A DNA stretch of 64,000 nucleotides, from positions 11,656,001 through 11,720,000 of the forward strand of contig OY292280.1 of assembly GCA_958496175.1 (NCBI GenBank). The letters are read 5' to 3'. A program made the translations under genes and the position numbers. Below are positions 38,860 to 49,060 of the stretch, one piece after another. This DNA is from Sisyra terminalis. Taxonomy: Eukaryota > Arthropoda > Insecta > Neuroptera > Sisyridae. The notes beneath the pieces were generated by a model. It was not told where the DNA came from. It worked only from the letters and a program-made list of their open reading frames with translations, and searched no databases. Each line of letters begins with the position of its first letter. Within the stretch, counting starts at the first letter, position 1.

Positions 38860-40290
38860 TTTTTATAAATTTTGTGGTCGGGAGATTTTTTAGTGGTCCG
38901 ACAAGATCTGGTTGGATCAGGTTAGTGTCTTAGCCGAGTTCGGTCACTCAAGTCCAGATTTAGTCTATCTTGCATAATACCACACCCCTGTATTTCCCGC
39001 TGTCCTGCTCATATGATATAATAGCCTTAAGTGTCTTGCTCTCTTTTCCACCAATCATTCACGGCTCGTTTCTGCTCGTTTTTGTGGTTGTTTTTTTTGG
39101 ATGCTTGAGAAAAAAAAAGAAGAAAATAGAAAGAAATAGATGTAAAAAACGTGTTTTTTTTTTCCTCTCGTTGTCTATTCTGGTAACATGTGCATATAAC
39201 TATTCTACCCAAACATGTTTGGATAATATAGTGTGCGCTGGTCTTAAAAAATACAAGGCCAAATCGTGATTTTTTAAACATAGCCGCAGGCTTTTTAAAT
39301 ATTATGTGTTGAACGGGGGACGAGAAGGGGTGGACGATGGCAGACAGTGAAGTGATTCGGGAAATTCTGGCCAAGTTTTCAGGAAAGCTTGGAGACGGTC
39401 ACGTGTGAAGTAATGCGTCACGCATGCGCGGCATTCGCGATTTTCCGTTGTTCATTTGTTTCCAGCGCTTGCTCGTGGTTGACTTCCGGGTTTTGTCGGG
39501 GTTGAATTGCTCTTTTTTTGTCGCATTTAATTATAGTGAGACAGATTAAGGAAGCTTTGGTATTTTAATTTCGTTTCAAGGTTGCTGCTGAGTACACTTG
39601 GTCGTGTTTTTCAGTAGTTCATCAGATTTCCGAGAGGTTTGAAACATATCTTTGGGGCGAAGGTCTCTTTGCGTTGGTCGTCAATTCCACTTTCCAGCGC
39701 AATATGTTTTCATCCCTTTTCCAACAATTTACCAAGTGATCTTGACCATGACTGCGTTGGACAATGTTGTGGTTTCTCAAAGCCAATCCACAGCCATTCT
39801 CTTCCTACATTCTCTATTTTCAGATAAAGTGCTACTTACATAACAGCAATTCATTCATTCCGCCTCTCACACCCCTCAGTTTGGTCGCGGCACATGAAAC
39901 CGCTTAATCGCAACCCTGACCACAACAGTGCTAGCTGAGAAAATGTATTTTATCACTTAGAAGCCTTGATTTCGATATAAATAAGATATTGAACTCCAAG
40001 ACCTCAATCATTTGTCATTATTATTACTTCAGCCATTTCAAAAGCTGTAATTTTCACATTTAAATACTTTCTTGGCAACAATTGCACGTCTGTCAAGTGC
40101 CGCCATCTATGTGCGCGAAGCGTAAACACTTGTACATCCAAGTTATAAACCACAACAAATAAGCAAATTATTCGCTTCGAAAACTTTGAAATATTTCAGC
40201 AGAAATTTCACCCATATTTCGGGATAACAATCCCTGCTTGTCAAATTCACCGAATTAATCAAGTTTACCCCATATAAAATTAATTTGGTA
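38860..40290. other. Intron-2 segment, repeat-poor
   Basis: Local GC is higher around 39300-39500 (GTCACGTGTGAAGTAATGCG and CGCATGCGCG words). Small frames on both strands (38970-39269 +, 39027-39374 -) overlap each other and contain homopolymers. No exon could be supported. Confidence 0.35.
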
Positions 40291-40597
40291 TGGATTACGG
40301 CTCATGTCCTTTTAAAAGAACTTTCTGGATTGTCTACTTTCTTAATTAATCGGGCCATAATGAAAATGTAGTCACAAAAAGATAATTATATGATATTTGA
40401 ATTGAATTAAATTAATAGAAAATAAATGGATAATATATATACATATATATGTCTTTGTTTATATTTTTATTAATTTTAATTGAATCTCAAAGACATATAT
40501 ATATTATTATCCATTAATTTATTGTGATTCGGAAGTAAATAAAATACTTATCAATACAAGAAAATGCAATATTGTCTGCTATTGACGTCCTTAACCA

Positions 40598-40915
40598 GGG
40601 GAGGCTAGCTCAATTTTAATTTTGTATTCCTCCAAATGGCTATCTTCCGGGCGTCATTTACTGAGGGCGCTAGTGTAGCATAGCCGATAATAACGATAAC
40701 TGCTTTTAACCAATTTTAGAATTTTATGCGCCAAATTCAAATTTAATTTACTCCTTTCAAATTTAATTTATTCTTGAAATATTTAAAATATACTAACGAA
40801 AATTTGATTGAAAATTAAATTTTTATTGCTGACCGCGCCATCTGCATTTGACGCCCCAACTATTAATTTTTGGGAACCAAGTCTGCCATAAGAGCTTGAC
40901 CCCCATGTCCCTAAC
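40598..40915. mobile_element. Family F element (short copy)
   Basis: It matches 50868-51512 at both ends: GGCTATCTTCCGGGCGTCAT and GTAGCATAGCCGATAATAAC at the left, CATCTGCATTTGACGCCCCA and TTTTTGGGAACCAA at the right. Relative to the other copy it lacks about 330 bp in the middle. The ends (GGGGAGGCTAG.. and ..GACCCCCATG) look like short inverted repeats. Confidence 0.65.
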
Positions 40916-41072
40916 AGGGACATGCGCCTGGATTACTGTTAATTCTAGATCAAGATTTGTAATGTTTCAACCCTTTAAAACTTACTGTTAAAAAAAGAAA
41001 AGTCATCCGAAGGATTATATCTTTCCTTAAAATAATTGTATACTTGCTTATTCTTTTTTATAATAGGTAAGT

Positions 41073-42354
41073 TAGGGATGCAACATTGATGATAAAAAGT
41101 TTCTGAAAGATATATCGATTTTTTTCGATGGTTTCATATAAATTTTTTGGTAAAAGCTTGGATCAGGACCGTCGAAATTTTCAGAACTGAAGAGAACTAT
41201 TTAGATTGGTTTCGTAATTATTCCTGTACGTATTGTTCACTGGAATACAATTTATACGTAAAATTTGACATATGTCAGAAATTAAGAAACGATGGTTATT
41301 TTCAAATATTTTAAATATTATAATATGTAAAATTAAATTTTCGTCTCATGTCCATTTTAGCACACTTTCAATCTGGCAACGTTGCATTTTCGACTTTGTT
41401 TTTAATTTAATTCGCGAATTTTTTGATGATTTAATTCTAATATGGTATAATTCTCTCTTTTGTGGCTAAATTTTTATAGTGGATCGATTTAATCGCGAAT
41501 TAAATTAAAAACAAAGTTGACAATGCAACGTTGCCAGATTGTGACTGTGCTAAAATGGACTTGAACCAAATTTTCTAAATAAAGTTTACTTTTTTATGGG
41601 AAAAACACTTGTGAAAAACTGTGATGTATTATTATTAATGAAAGGAAACTCCAAAACATTTGCAAAATGAAAAATATACTTAGGTAATATTTATTGTCGC
41701 ATTATTGAACTGTTTAATTTTTATGTTCTGCTGTATATATTTGATAATTCATATTTGAAACTAACTGTAGCTTCTTCATTTCTAACATATGTCAAAATTT
41801 ACGTACAAATTGCATTCGAGTGAACAATACGTACAGGAATAGTTACGAAACCATTCGAAACAGTTCTCAAATTTCGACATTCCTGATTCAAGCTGATACC
41901 AAATTTTTCTTAAATACGATATCGTAAAATTGTGAACTTCGACTTATGAAGAACGATGTATCATCGATGTTATTCAAAATCATCGATATTATAACATCGA
42001 TGTTTATGAATGATAGGGATGCAAACAATTCCTCGATTTTTTCAAGCATCGATATATCGTTCTTAAACAATGATATTAAACAAAAGTTATGTTTTATGAA
42101 CGATTTTTTGGCATAGCGCCATCTTCCTTCCCGTTCATGATCTACAAATACCTTCCTCAGTTACAAACACAGATTTGTGAACCCCGTCTGTTTATAATAT
42201 ATCACGTTAGATTATAAACTAACGGAGCTTACAATTTTACGATATCATTTACTATTATTAAAGAAATATTTTATATTAATATATTTAAATGATGGTAAAA
42301 ACCGTAGGATATTCTACTAATATCGTTATTTTTATGAACAATGTTGCATCCCTA
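41073..42354. mobile_element. 1.28-kb TIR element with nested family C copy
   Basis: The left terminus TAGGGATGCAACATTG is inverted at the right end (CAATGTTGCATCCCTA). The interior has ATCGAT-rich palindromic sequence around 41100-41125 and 41930-42060. A complete family C element (41149-41900) is inserted near the left end. The terminus is loosely hAT-like, but I see no 8-bp target duplication. Confidence 0.65.
41149..41900. mobile_element. Foldback element family C (copy 2, nested)
   Basis: Left end GGTAAAAGCTTGGATCAGGA, right end CATTCCTGATTCAAGCTGATACC. The orientation is opposite to copy 1. It carries the ATCTGGCAACGTTGCATTTT and inverted family D cores. It interrupts the 41073-42354 element. 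Confidence 0.8.
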
Positions 42355-42759
42355 ACTGTACAAGGTTTTGCCATATTAAGTGTTTCCACTAAGCAATTCG
42401 GTGCATTGTTTGAATTTTTTTAATTATATTTATAATTATGAAGGACCTGAAAGATATTGTGGCCTGAGGCCACAAATGTTAGTCATTGAATTTAACCGAA
42501 AAAATAAATTCATCTTAAACCATATAATTAGTTTTAGTTAGTGCTCCTAAAAAGGAAATAGGAAATTCCTTGTTCTTCTGCATTAATACTTCACAAAGAA
42601 GTTACCTTAAAGTTCTAATTGGTCATTTCATGTGAATTATAAATTGTTATGTAAAATTAATTAAAACAAATTTACATTAGTATAGGGTTTTTTATTATAG
42701 ATAAATTTTCAATCATGGTTTTTAGTGGCTCTGGAGTTAACAAAAATTTGTAAACTGAA

Positions 42760-42828
42760 AAAAAATAATCATGAGATTCAAATTGAAATCTAAGAGTTTT
42801 GGAGCGCCCACCTTGACCACTCGTCCAC
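42760..42828 (-). repeat. tRNA-derived SINE-like head
   Basis: On the - strand GTGGACGAGTGGTCAAGGTG resembles the A-box end of a tRNA-Ser/Leu. About 40 bp further, TTTGAATCTCATG resembles a weak B box, followed by a T-rich run. A partial relative lies at 24137-24170. It has no full cloverleaf, so I call it a tRNA-derived repeat and not a tRNA gene. Confidence 0.35.
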
Positions 42829-43185
42829 TATTAAGCTTAATCTCAAGTACAACCGAAAATCATAATTTGCTCACTTTATATCACATCTGAGGTTTATTCT
42901 AACTATCATATGGTTTACTATCTGAAATTTACTGTTAACTAATAAACTATTTACTCATTAGCAATCTAGAAGACACTGAATACGCTAAATTTACTCGTTA
43001 GTAAAAGGAGATAAGTGATCCCCAAGATATTTATATTATTGCTAATGTTTCTAATGTCCAAATTATCCATGCCAAAAAATAAGCTAAATATCAAATTTTA
43101 GTACAATGTTTGAGGCCTTAAGATAGTGTGGATTCGTTAGTTAAATACAGTTTTTTCATACAGGTTACAGGAGTACCTTCAGATT

Positions 43186-43369
43186 GATTAGATGAATACC
43201 TTAAGGATGATTAGATGAATACCTTAAGGATGATTAGATGAATACCTTAAGGATGATTAGAGGATTACCTTAAGATTGATTAGATGAATACCTTAAGGAT
43301 GATTAGATGAATACCTTAAGGATGATTAGAGGATTACCTTAAGGATGATTAGAGGATTACCTTAAGATT
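43186..43369 (+). repeat. 23-bp minisatellite, 8 units, next to an exon acceptor
   Basis: Eight head-to-tail units, two alternating variants: GATTAGATGAATACCTTAAG plus GAT, and GATTAGAGGATTACCTTAAG plus ATT or GAT. A decayed ninth unit lies just before (43168-43185). The array ends 34 bp before zinc-finger exon 3, so it occupies the place where the branch point would be expected. Unit-number variation could affect splicing. Confidence 0.9.
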
Positions 43370-43403
43370 TGAATAGTTTTCTAGAAGAATTTTATTGTTG
43401 CAG

Positions 43404-43639
43404 GTGTTTGGAAGTAAAGCCGATTTACAGCTTCACACCCAAATGCACATGAGGGAGGCGAAACCGTACAAATGCACCCAGTGCTGTAAAGCGTTCGCGA
43501 ACAGTTCATACTTGAGCCAACATACCCGGATCCACTTGGGAATAAAGCCGTACCGTTGTGAAATTTGTCAACGGAAGTTCACGCAGCTCAGCCATTTGCA
43601 ACAGCACATCCGAACACACACCGGAGACAAACCCTACAA
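43404..43639 (+). CDS. rn: Rotund/squeeze-type zinc-finger protein, coding exon 3 (fingers 1-2)
   Basis: Bounded by acceptor TTGTTGCAG|GTGTTTGG and donor CTACAA|GTAAGA. It encodes residues 366-443 plus two bases of Lys444. It opens with VFGSKADLQLHTQMH, which has the Phe, Leu and His-x3-His of a C2H2 finger but no Cys pair. Two complete fingers follow: C389/C392/H405/H409 and C417/C420/H433/H437, joined by the linker LGIKPYR. The sequences KAFANSSYLSQHTRIH and KFTQLSHLQQHIRTH are signature sequence of the rotund/squeeze/ZNF362-ZNF384 family, which binds A-rich DNA. Family assignment is secure. The choice between rotund and squeeze is not. Confidence 0.93.
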
Positions 43640-44269
43640 GTAAGAAAATTTTGCAGTACTATTCCCAGGGTCGGTGACAAATAGGGGTACTCCTAAGGAT
43701 TCCTAATTCTCCTAAGGGTTATCTTGAACTAATTTCTTCAGCTTAGATTCATTTAATAAGTTCCGCACTACTTGAGTATTCTTGCGTTTCAATCATGAAG
43801 ATGTACCAGAACTTCATAGAGATCTCTGGTTTTTTCCATAGAAAAATTGGATCCTCAATTTTCTGGGCTTTTTTGAATTCTAAACTGTTCCATTCTGTCT
43901 AGAGAAATGAAAAGCATGTATGTGTCACAGAATTGTTTTAAACTGTTCCACAAAAATCATTAGTTATTTTACAAAATGGCTGAATTATGTAAAAAAACTG
44001 AACAACCTTAGGAATTTTACATAACTACTGAACTTTGAGACGCAAAACTGCGATAAAATTTTTACATTTATCAAAGGAGATCAATAGTTTGTGATGATGT
44101 AAAGCGATATAAAATGAAAGTCAGATTGTTGATTTAAGTTTTGAATAAACAGCAAAAATGGTAGAAATTCTTATAGGTATATTGTTTGTTCGTTGAAACC
44201 TCTACTTTCTGATGGTATAAAAAAACAGATGATAAAATTCAGATCTCAGCTTTTATTAAATAAGAAGAC

Positions 44270-44565
44270 AATTCAGGTTGTTTAAGATCGGTTTTTTTTT
44301 TATTTAATATTTTTTAATGTTCAAATTAGCTACGTTTCGTTACGTATCGTAACTTCATCAGGCTTCTTGAATCACAAAAAATATAATATTTTTAATTTCA
44401 ATTCAGTAAAAGAAAAAAATTGATGAATTTAAATTGAAACTATTATATATTTTGTGATTCAAGATGCCTGATGAAGTTACGATACGTAACGAAACGTAGG
44501 TAATTTGAATATTAAAAAATATTAAATAAAAAAAACGATCTTAAGCAACCTGAACTGTCTTCTTA
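44270..44565. mobile_element. Foldback element with divergent hairpin motifs (family 2)
   Basis: Inverted arms of about 120 bp (AAGACAATTCAGGTTGTTTA at the left, inverted near 44543-44565). The motif CTGATGAAGTTACG..CGTAACGAAACGTA lies on the - strand at 44331-44362 and on the + strand at 44468-44498. The stem GTTACG/CGTAAC is perfect. The element is non-coding and lies inside intron 3. Confidence 0.8.
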
Positions 44566-44641
44566 TTTGGTATAAAAAAATTTACATTACTTTAGTAAAT
44601 GTTCTCAGAAATTGTACACTTAATAATCCATTAAATCATTC

Positions 44642-45328
44642 GGTATTAGGATCAGGAACGTCAAAATTTGAGAACTGTTTTGAATGGTTTCGTAATTATT
44701 CCTGTAGGTATTGTTCACTCGAATGCAATTTGTACGTAAATTTTGACATATGTCAGAAATGAAGAAGCTACAGTTATTTTCAAATATTTATTACCAAATA
44801 TATATAACAGAATATAAAAATTGAACAGTTCAATAATGCGACAATAGATATTACCTAAGTATATTTTTCATTTCGCAAATGTTTTGGAGTTTCCTTTCAT
44901 TATAAAATTCCTTACATAAAGATCCTTACATCACAGTTTTTCACAAGTGTTTTTCCCATAAAAAAGTAAACTTTATTTAGAAAATATGATTCAAGTCCAT
45001 TTTAGCTCACCCACAATCTGGCAACGTTGCATTTTCGACTTTGTTTTTAATTTAATTCGCGATTAAATCGGTCCACAATAAAAATTGAAAATGCAACGTT
45101 GCCAGATTGTGGGTGTTAAAATGGACTTGAGCCAAAAATTTAATTTTACATATTACAATATAAATACATATTTGGAAATAACCATGACTACTTCATTTCT
45201 GACACATGTCAAAATTTACGTACAAATTGCATTCGAGTGAACAATACGTACAGGAATAATATCGAAACCATTCGAAATAGTTCTCTTCAGTTCTGAAAAT
45301 TTCGACGTTCCTGATCCAAGCTTATACC
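44642..45328. mobile_element. Foldback element family C (copy 3)
   Basis: Left end GGTATTAGGATCAGGAACGT, right end CGTTCCTGATCCAAGCTTATACC. The central family D core is shortened compared with copy 1 (AAAAATTGAAAATGCAACG joins where copy 1 has about 60 more bases). Confidence 0.8.
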
Positions 45329-46151
45329 AAAAAATTTGCCTTACATTTAAATTTGGATAGCAATTTTGTTAAACGTTACGCAATGTTTATTCAGTTAAAC
45401 GTCGTTCAATTGTCTTTAGTTGTTTTGTAAAATTCCTGGCGGTTTTGTGAAACACCGCGACTCACACAGAAATAGTGTGGAAGGAAATATTTGAAAAACT
45501 TTCTTTCCAAAGTAGGAGTAACACTTTTGTCACAAAGCACCTCTTTTGCCGTACCGGCCCTGTCTATTCCGAAAAAATCGGAACCAAAAATGTGGAGAAA
45601 ATCAATGAAAATGCCTTTAACCTAAATCGGATTCTAACGACGGCATTTTTGGTTCCTTCATTACAAAAAAAAAATAAATACAATTTTTGATTGTATCTCT
45701 TTTAATTCAAGATGGCGATCAACTGAAATGCCGGAATGTTCTTCAAACAATTTGGATTTTTTTGAATTAAAACTTCACAGTAGTATTCTTGTACAAATAT
45801 TTAAATTAATTTCAATTAATTATTGCATTAAAATTTTAATGAAATTAACTATGAAGAAATATGACGCATGCTCTGTTTTTCTCCATCTTGGTCCATTTTT
45901 TCTAAATAGTAATTATAAGAAATAAGTAATAATTTTTTTTGTGGAAAAATCAATGATATTTGGACGTAAAAGAAAAGTAAATTTTTATGGCGAGATCAAC
46001 AAGAGGGCGTTCGTAACAGCAGCCAGGATGTGCCGATGAAGATGAAGAGGATGCGAAGAAGAAGATCGGAAACTTTCACTTGTTTCAGATTTGCGCAGTA
46101 GTGGTTTTAGCGTTTGAGGATTGCTGTAAATAATTGGTTTGTCTGTTTCAG

Positions 46152-47316
46152 ATGCCGTCATCCGGGATGCCAGAAAGCATTTTCGCAGTTAAGTAATCTG
46201 CAATCGCATTCGCGCTGCCATCAGACCGATAAACCGTACAAATGCAACTCTTGCTACAAATGCTTTAGCGATGAACCAAGTCTCCTGGAACATATTCCCA
46301 AGCATAAAGAAAGCAAACACCTGAAGACGCACATTTGTCAGTATTGTGGCAAGAGTTACACGCAGGAAACGTATCTCCAGAAGCATATGCAAAAGCATAG
46401 CGAAAGAGTAGATAAGCGACCTCCAATAACCGGTGCTGGAGGACCTCTGACGGGTCTTAACCGAAATTTACTAGCTGCTGTTAGTGCTGCAGGAGTTGCA
46501 TCTTTGGAGTCACCGTATTGGTCGAAATTGTCGCCGGATACCATGTCCAGTTTGGATCTGGAACGTCTCGAATACCATAATCATCACAGTTCGAGTTTAG
46601 CTGCCTCAAATGCAGCTGCTTTGCTTCTGGAACGTACCAATCCTGGTTCCAATTTAGGATTGCTCGAACGTTCTAACTCCAATGTGCAAAACTTGCACTT
46701 GGAACACCGGAACTCAAACTACGGGCCAAATTCCCGCCAAAACAGTGACACCAACCAAACATTCAATTCCCGGCAAAACAATGATGGAACCAACAATGAA
46801 AACATACCGGAAAGCAATGCGAGTAATAGAACCTCGTTTGATGGTTCTGCAATGAAGACCAATCCTGATCGAAATAGTTCGAATCCTGGAAGTCAGCACA
46901 ACAACCACGATAATATTGGCGAAGACCTAGTCGTCAGTAATCGGCACTGTCGAGTGAATTCGCCGCCGAATGAAAACTCGAATATGGGTGGAACCGGAAG
47001 TGGTCCTAATGGGAATTCCTACGACACTAACAAATCCGGCTACGAAATTTCAATTTCCCGTAGTGTCACCAACTCAGCGTTCACCCCCATATCTGGAATG
47101 AATCACCTCAGTCTCAACCACCCAATGAACCGGCCGTATCTCTACGACGCCCTCAGCTTCCAAAACAAGGACCTCAATCTAAACCTGAACAAAAGCGCGG
47201 GAAATTCAAACGCCTTTCCCAACCAACTGATTTCGTTGCACCAAATCAGAAACTACGCCCACCAACCCTCCTCAATAGGTTCCGGCGAACACATACTAGG
47301 CTTAAAAGACAAATAA
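46152..47316 (+). CDS. rn: Rotund/squeeze-type zinc-finger protein, last coding exon (fingers 3-5)
   Basis: Begins at ATGCCGTCATCC after acceptor TTTCAG. The first base completes Lys444, and the reading gives KCRHPGCQKAFSQLSNLQSH. Finger 3 is C445/C450/H463/H467 with the family's characteristic C-x4-C spacing. Finger 4 is C475/C478/H491/H495 and finger 5 is C506/C509/H522/H526, joined by a long linker KESKHLKTHI. Residues from about 530 to 831 form a low-complexity Asn/Ser-rich tail with Leu-Glu-Arg repeats, and a conserved-looking segment NQLISLHQIRNYAHQPSS near the end. Stop TAA at 47314-47316. Joined to the other exons the protein is about 831 residues. Predicted nuclear DNA-binding regulator. 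Confidence 0.92.
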
Positions 47317-48686
47317 TTTCCCCAAATAATAATAAACAATTTTCTCAAGTATTAAACCTTTCAATATTTTCAAGTGCGAAAATCCTTTCTTTTTTTCTCC
47401 AAACATTCCACAACTCGGAAAATAAACACTCCATTTCAAAGTACAAAGGAAAAACGCATACAAATATTTTTTACTCTAAGCCTCCCCTCGTTTTTCATTT
47501 CCTTCCATTCAATGTCCCCATAACAACCAGAACGAAAACTGTCATGTGCCAATAGGCCACGCCTAGCACGCCTGCGCTTTTCGCTCGTTCAACATAACAG
47601 TAATCAGTCGCACTTAAAAATAACGAAAAGCATAAATGTTTGCTCTTAAGTACTTAACATAACATGCAAATTTCCCTTCCAAAAAAATTTATAAAATTCC
47701 AAATATTTTAATGACAAATGTTTTATGCGTGTTTATAAGAAATATTAAAAAAAAAAAATATAAATGTGAAATTTGTATAAATGTGAGAATATTTAAAACA
47801 AGTGAATTCCGACTCATCTCTTACGAGTCAACTTTCCCTTTTGTTTTTGATTCCCTTTTGTATTTTTCTTCCCCATCCCCCAAATCCATCACATAACACA
47901 TGACTTAGTAGTAAAATTAATTAATATTTAAAATTTAAGGCAAAAATTATATTAAAATTAATTATTAAAAAAATAAATAAATAAATAGGCGTTTGTTCGA
48001 AATATTGTATAAAATACGATTGTAGTTATTAAAAAAAAAATTAAAAATAATTACTATTATTAATTAATTAATATTAATTATACGTAAATGAAAAATACGA
48101 TTTTAAAATTGGTCTCAAAGTGATTATTTTAAAGAAGAAAAAAAATGAATTATGCATTGTGTTTGAAGAATGAGAGAGATAGACGTTTTTTTTAAATATG
48201 CTGATAAGCCGATATGTGTACAGGTTAAGAGAGAAAATATATAAATATTAAAATAGGTGTTAGAGAGAGAACGTGAACAAGGTTGTGTATATAAATATTA
48301 ATTTTGAAATTTTTCAAAACTAAAAAAAAAATAGCAATTGTAGATATTTTTTAGTTATTAAATTAAATAAAAAATAAATCAAATTAAATAACGCCCCTAA
48401 TTTAAAGAAAATGCTCAATTTGATTTAAATACTCAATTATGGAAGGGATGATATTTGGGTTTTTGAAAAAGCTGCTTTTCGGGGAGAAACTGTTGAACAA
48501 CTGCTGGATTTCTAGTATTAGTAGACTCGAAATGATTTTCTCTTGGAAAACGTTAATTGTTTAATTATTAAGTTTGATACTTTTATTTGAATGATTAGGA
48601 ATACAATTTTTTTAATATTAATTAAAAATAAAAAGACAAACTATGCTCAGAATGTTCCATTGTTTTTATTCGTAATTTTTATCAAG
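47317..48686 (+). other. Probable 3' UTR of the zinc-finger gene
   Basis: Very AT-rich sequence directly after the stop. AATAAA hexamers occur at 47331 and 47421 and several times near 47970-48000 and 48360-48380. The dense AATAAAT run near 47965-47985 would suit an end about 650 bases after the stop, but a longer UTR is possible. The only frame (47711-47896) is not supported as a gene. Confidence 0.5.
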
Positions 48687-48688
48687 TA

Positions 48689-49060
48689 CCGTAAATTTTT
48701 TTAATATAATGCGCACCTTTGTGTATAATGCGCACTTAAAAGTTACCATTCAATAAACAAATTTGGTGAATATGTCAATTGGAGAAAGTGATATCGCCCC
48801 TTCTGTTGTGTTTTTCATATTGGAAGACATTTGTGTTATGAAGTTTTAAGGGGCGATACTATGTAACGGTTTTTTTGAAGAAGATCAACTTAAATCAGCC
48901 AGTTTCATTCATGAAAAATTCAGTTGGTAGACGTGGCAAATGTGTACCAATTGTTCCGTTTGTTTACGTGAAAAACTAAAACAATTGAATGTCTTATACA
49001 CATGTTTAATGCGCACCACCTGGAATTGAAATATTGTATTATTTTTTTAAAAATTTCCGG
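48689..49060. mobile_element. Small TIR element, 372 bp, TA flanked
   Basis: The left end CCGTAAATTTTTTTAATATA is imperfectly inverted at the right (ATTTTTTTAAAAATTTCCGG). It is flanked by TA at 48687-48688 and 49061-49062. Subterminal ATAATGCGCAC words occur at both ends. TA flanks and this end type fit a Tc1/mariner-pogo MITE. It has no transposase. The 92-codon frame at 48920-49198 (-) overlaps its right end and is not supported. Confidence 0.6.

Larger units (their letters stand above)
26236..43403 (+). other. Intron 2 of the zinc-finger gene (17.2 kb)
   Basis: The intron holds many repeats: family E at 27945-28475, composite repeat at 30640-31995, family C at 33028-33782, B at 34061-34251, A at 34524-35022, the 2-kb block at 36781-38532, and the 41-42 kb element. 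Islands without recognised repeats at about 32030-33020, 35920-36480 and 38860-40290 have higher GC and may be regulatory DNA or alternative first exons. I searched by eye for an exon encoding a Cys-x2-Cys pair ahead of the degenerate first finger and found none with usable splice sites. Confidence 0.6.
43640..46151 (+). other. Intron 3 of the zinc-finger gene
   Basis: About 2.5 kb. It contains the palindromic family 2 hairpin element at 44270-44565 and family C copy 3 at 44642-45328. The acceptor CTGTTTCAG precedes 46152. The small frames at 45475-45690 and 45728-45925 have no recognisable product. Nothing else supported. Confidence 0.7.

Noticed and set aside
44331..44498. Bona fide hammerhead ribozyme
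   Set aside because: The CUGAUGA..GAAA core is there, but an extra A precedes the stem and neither a type I nor a type III closing helix with a UH cleavage site could be built from the flanks.
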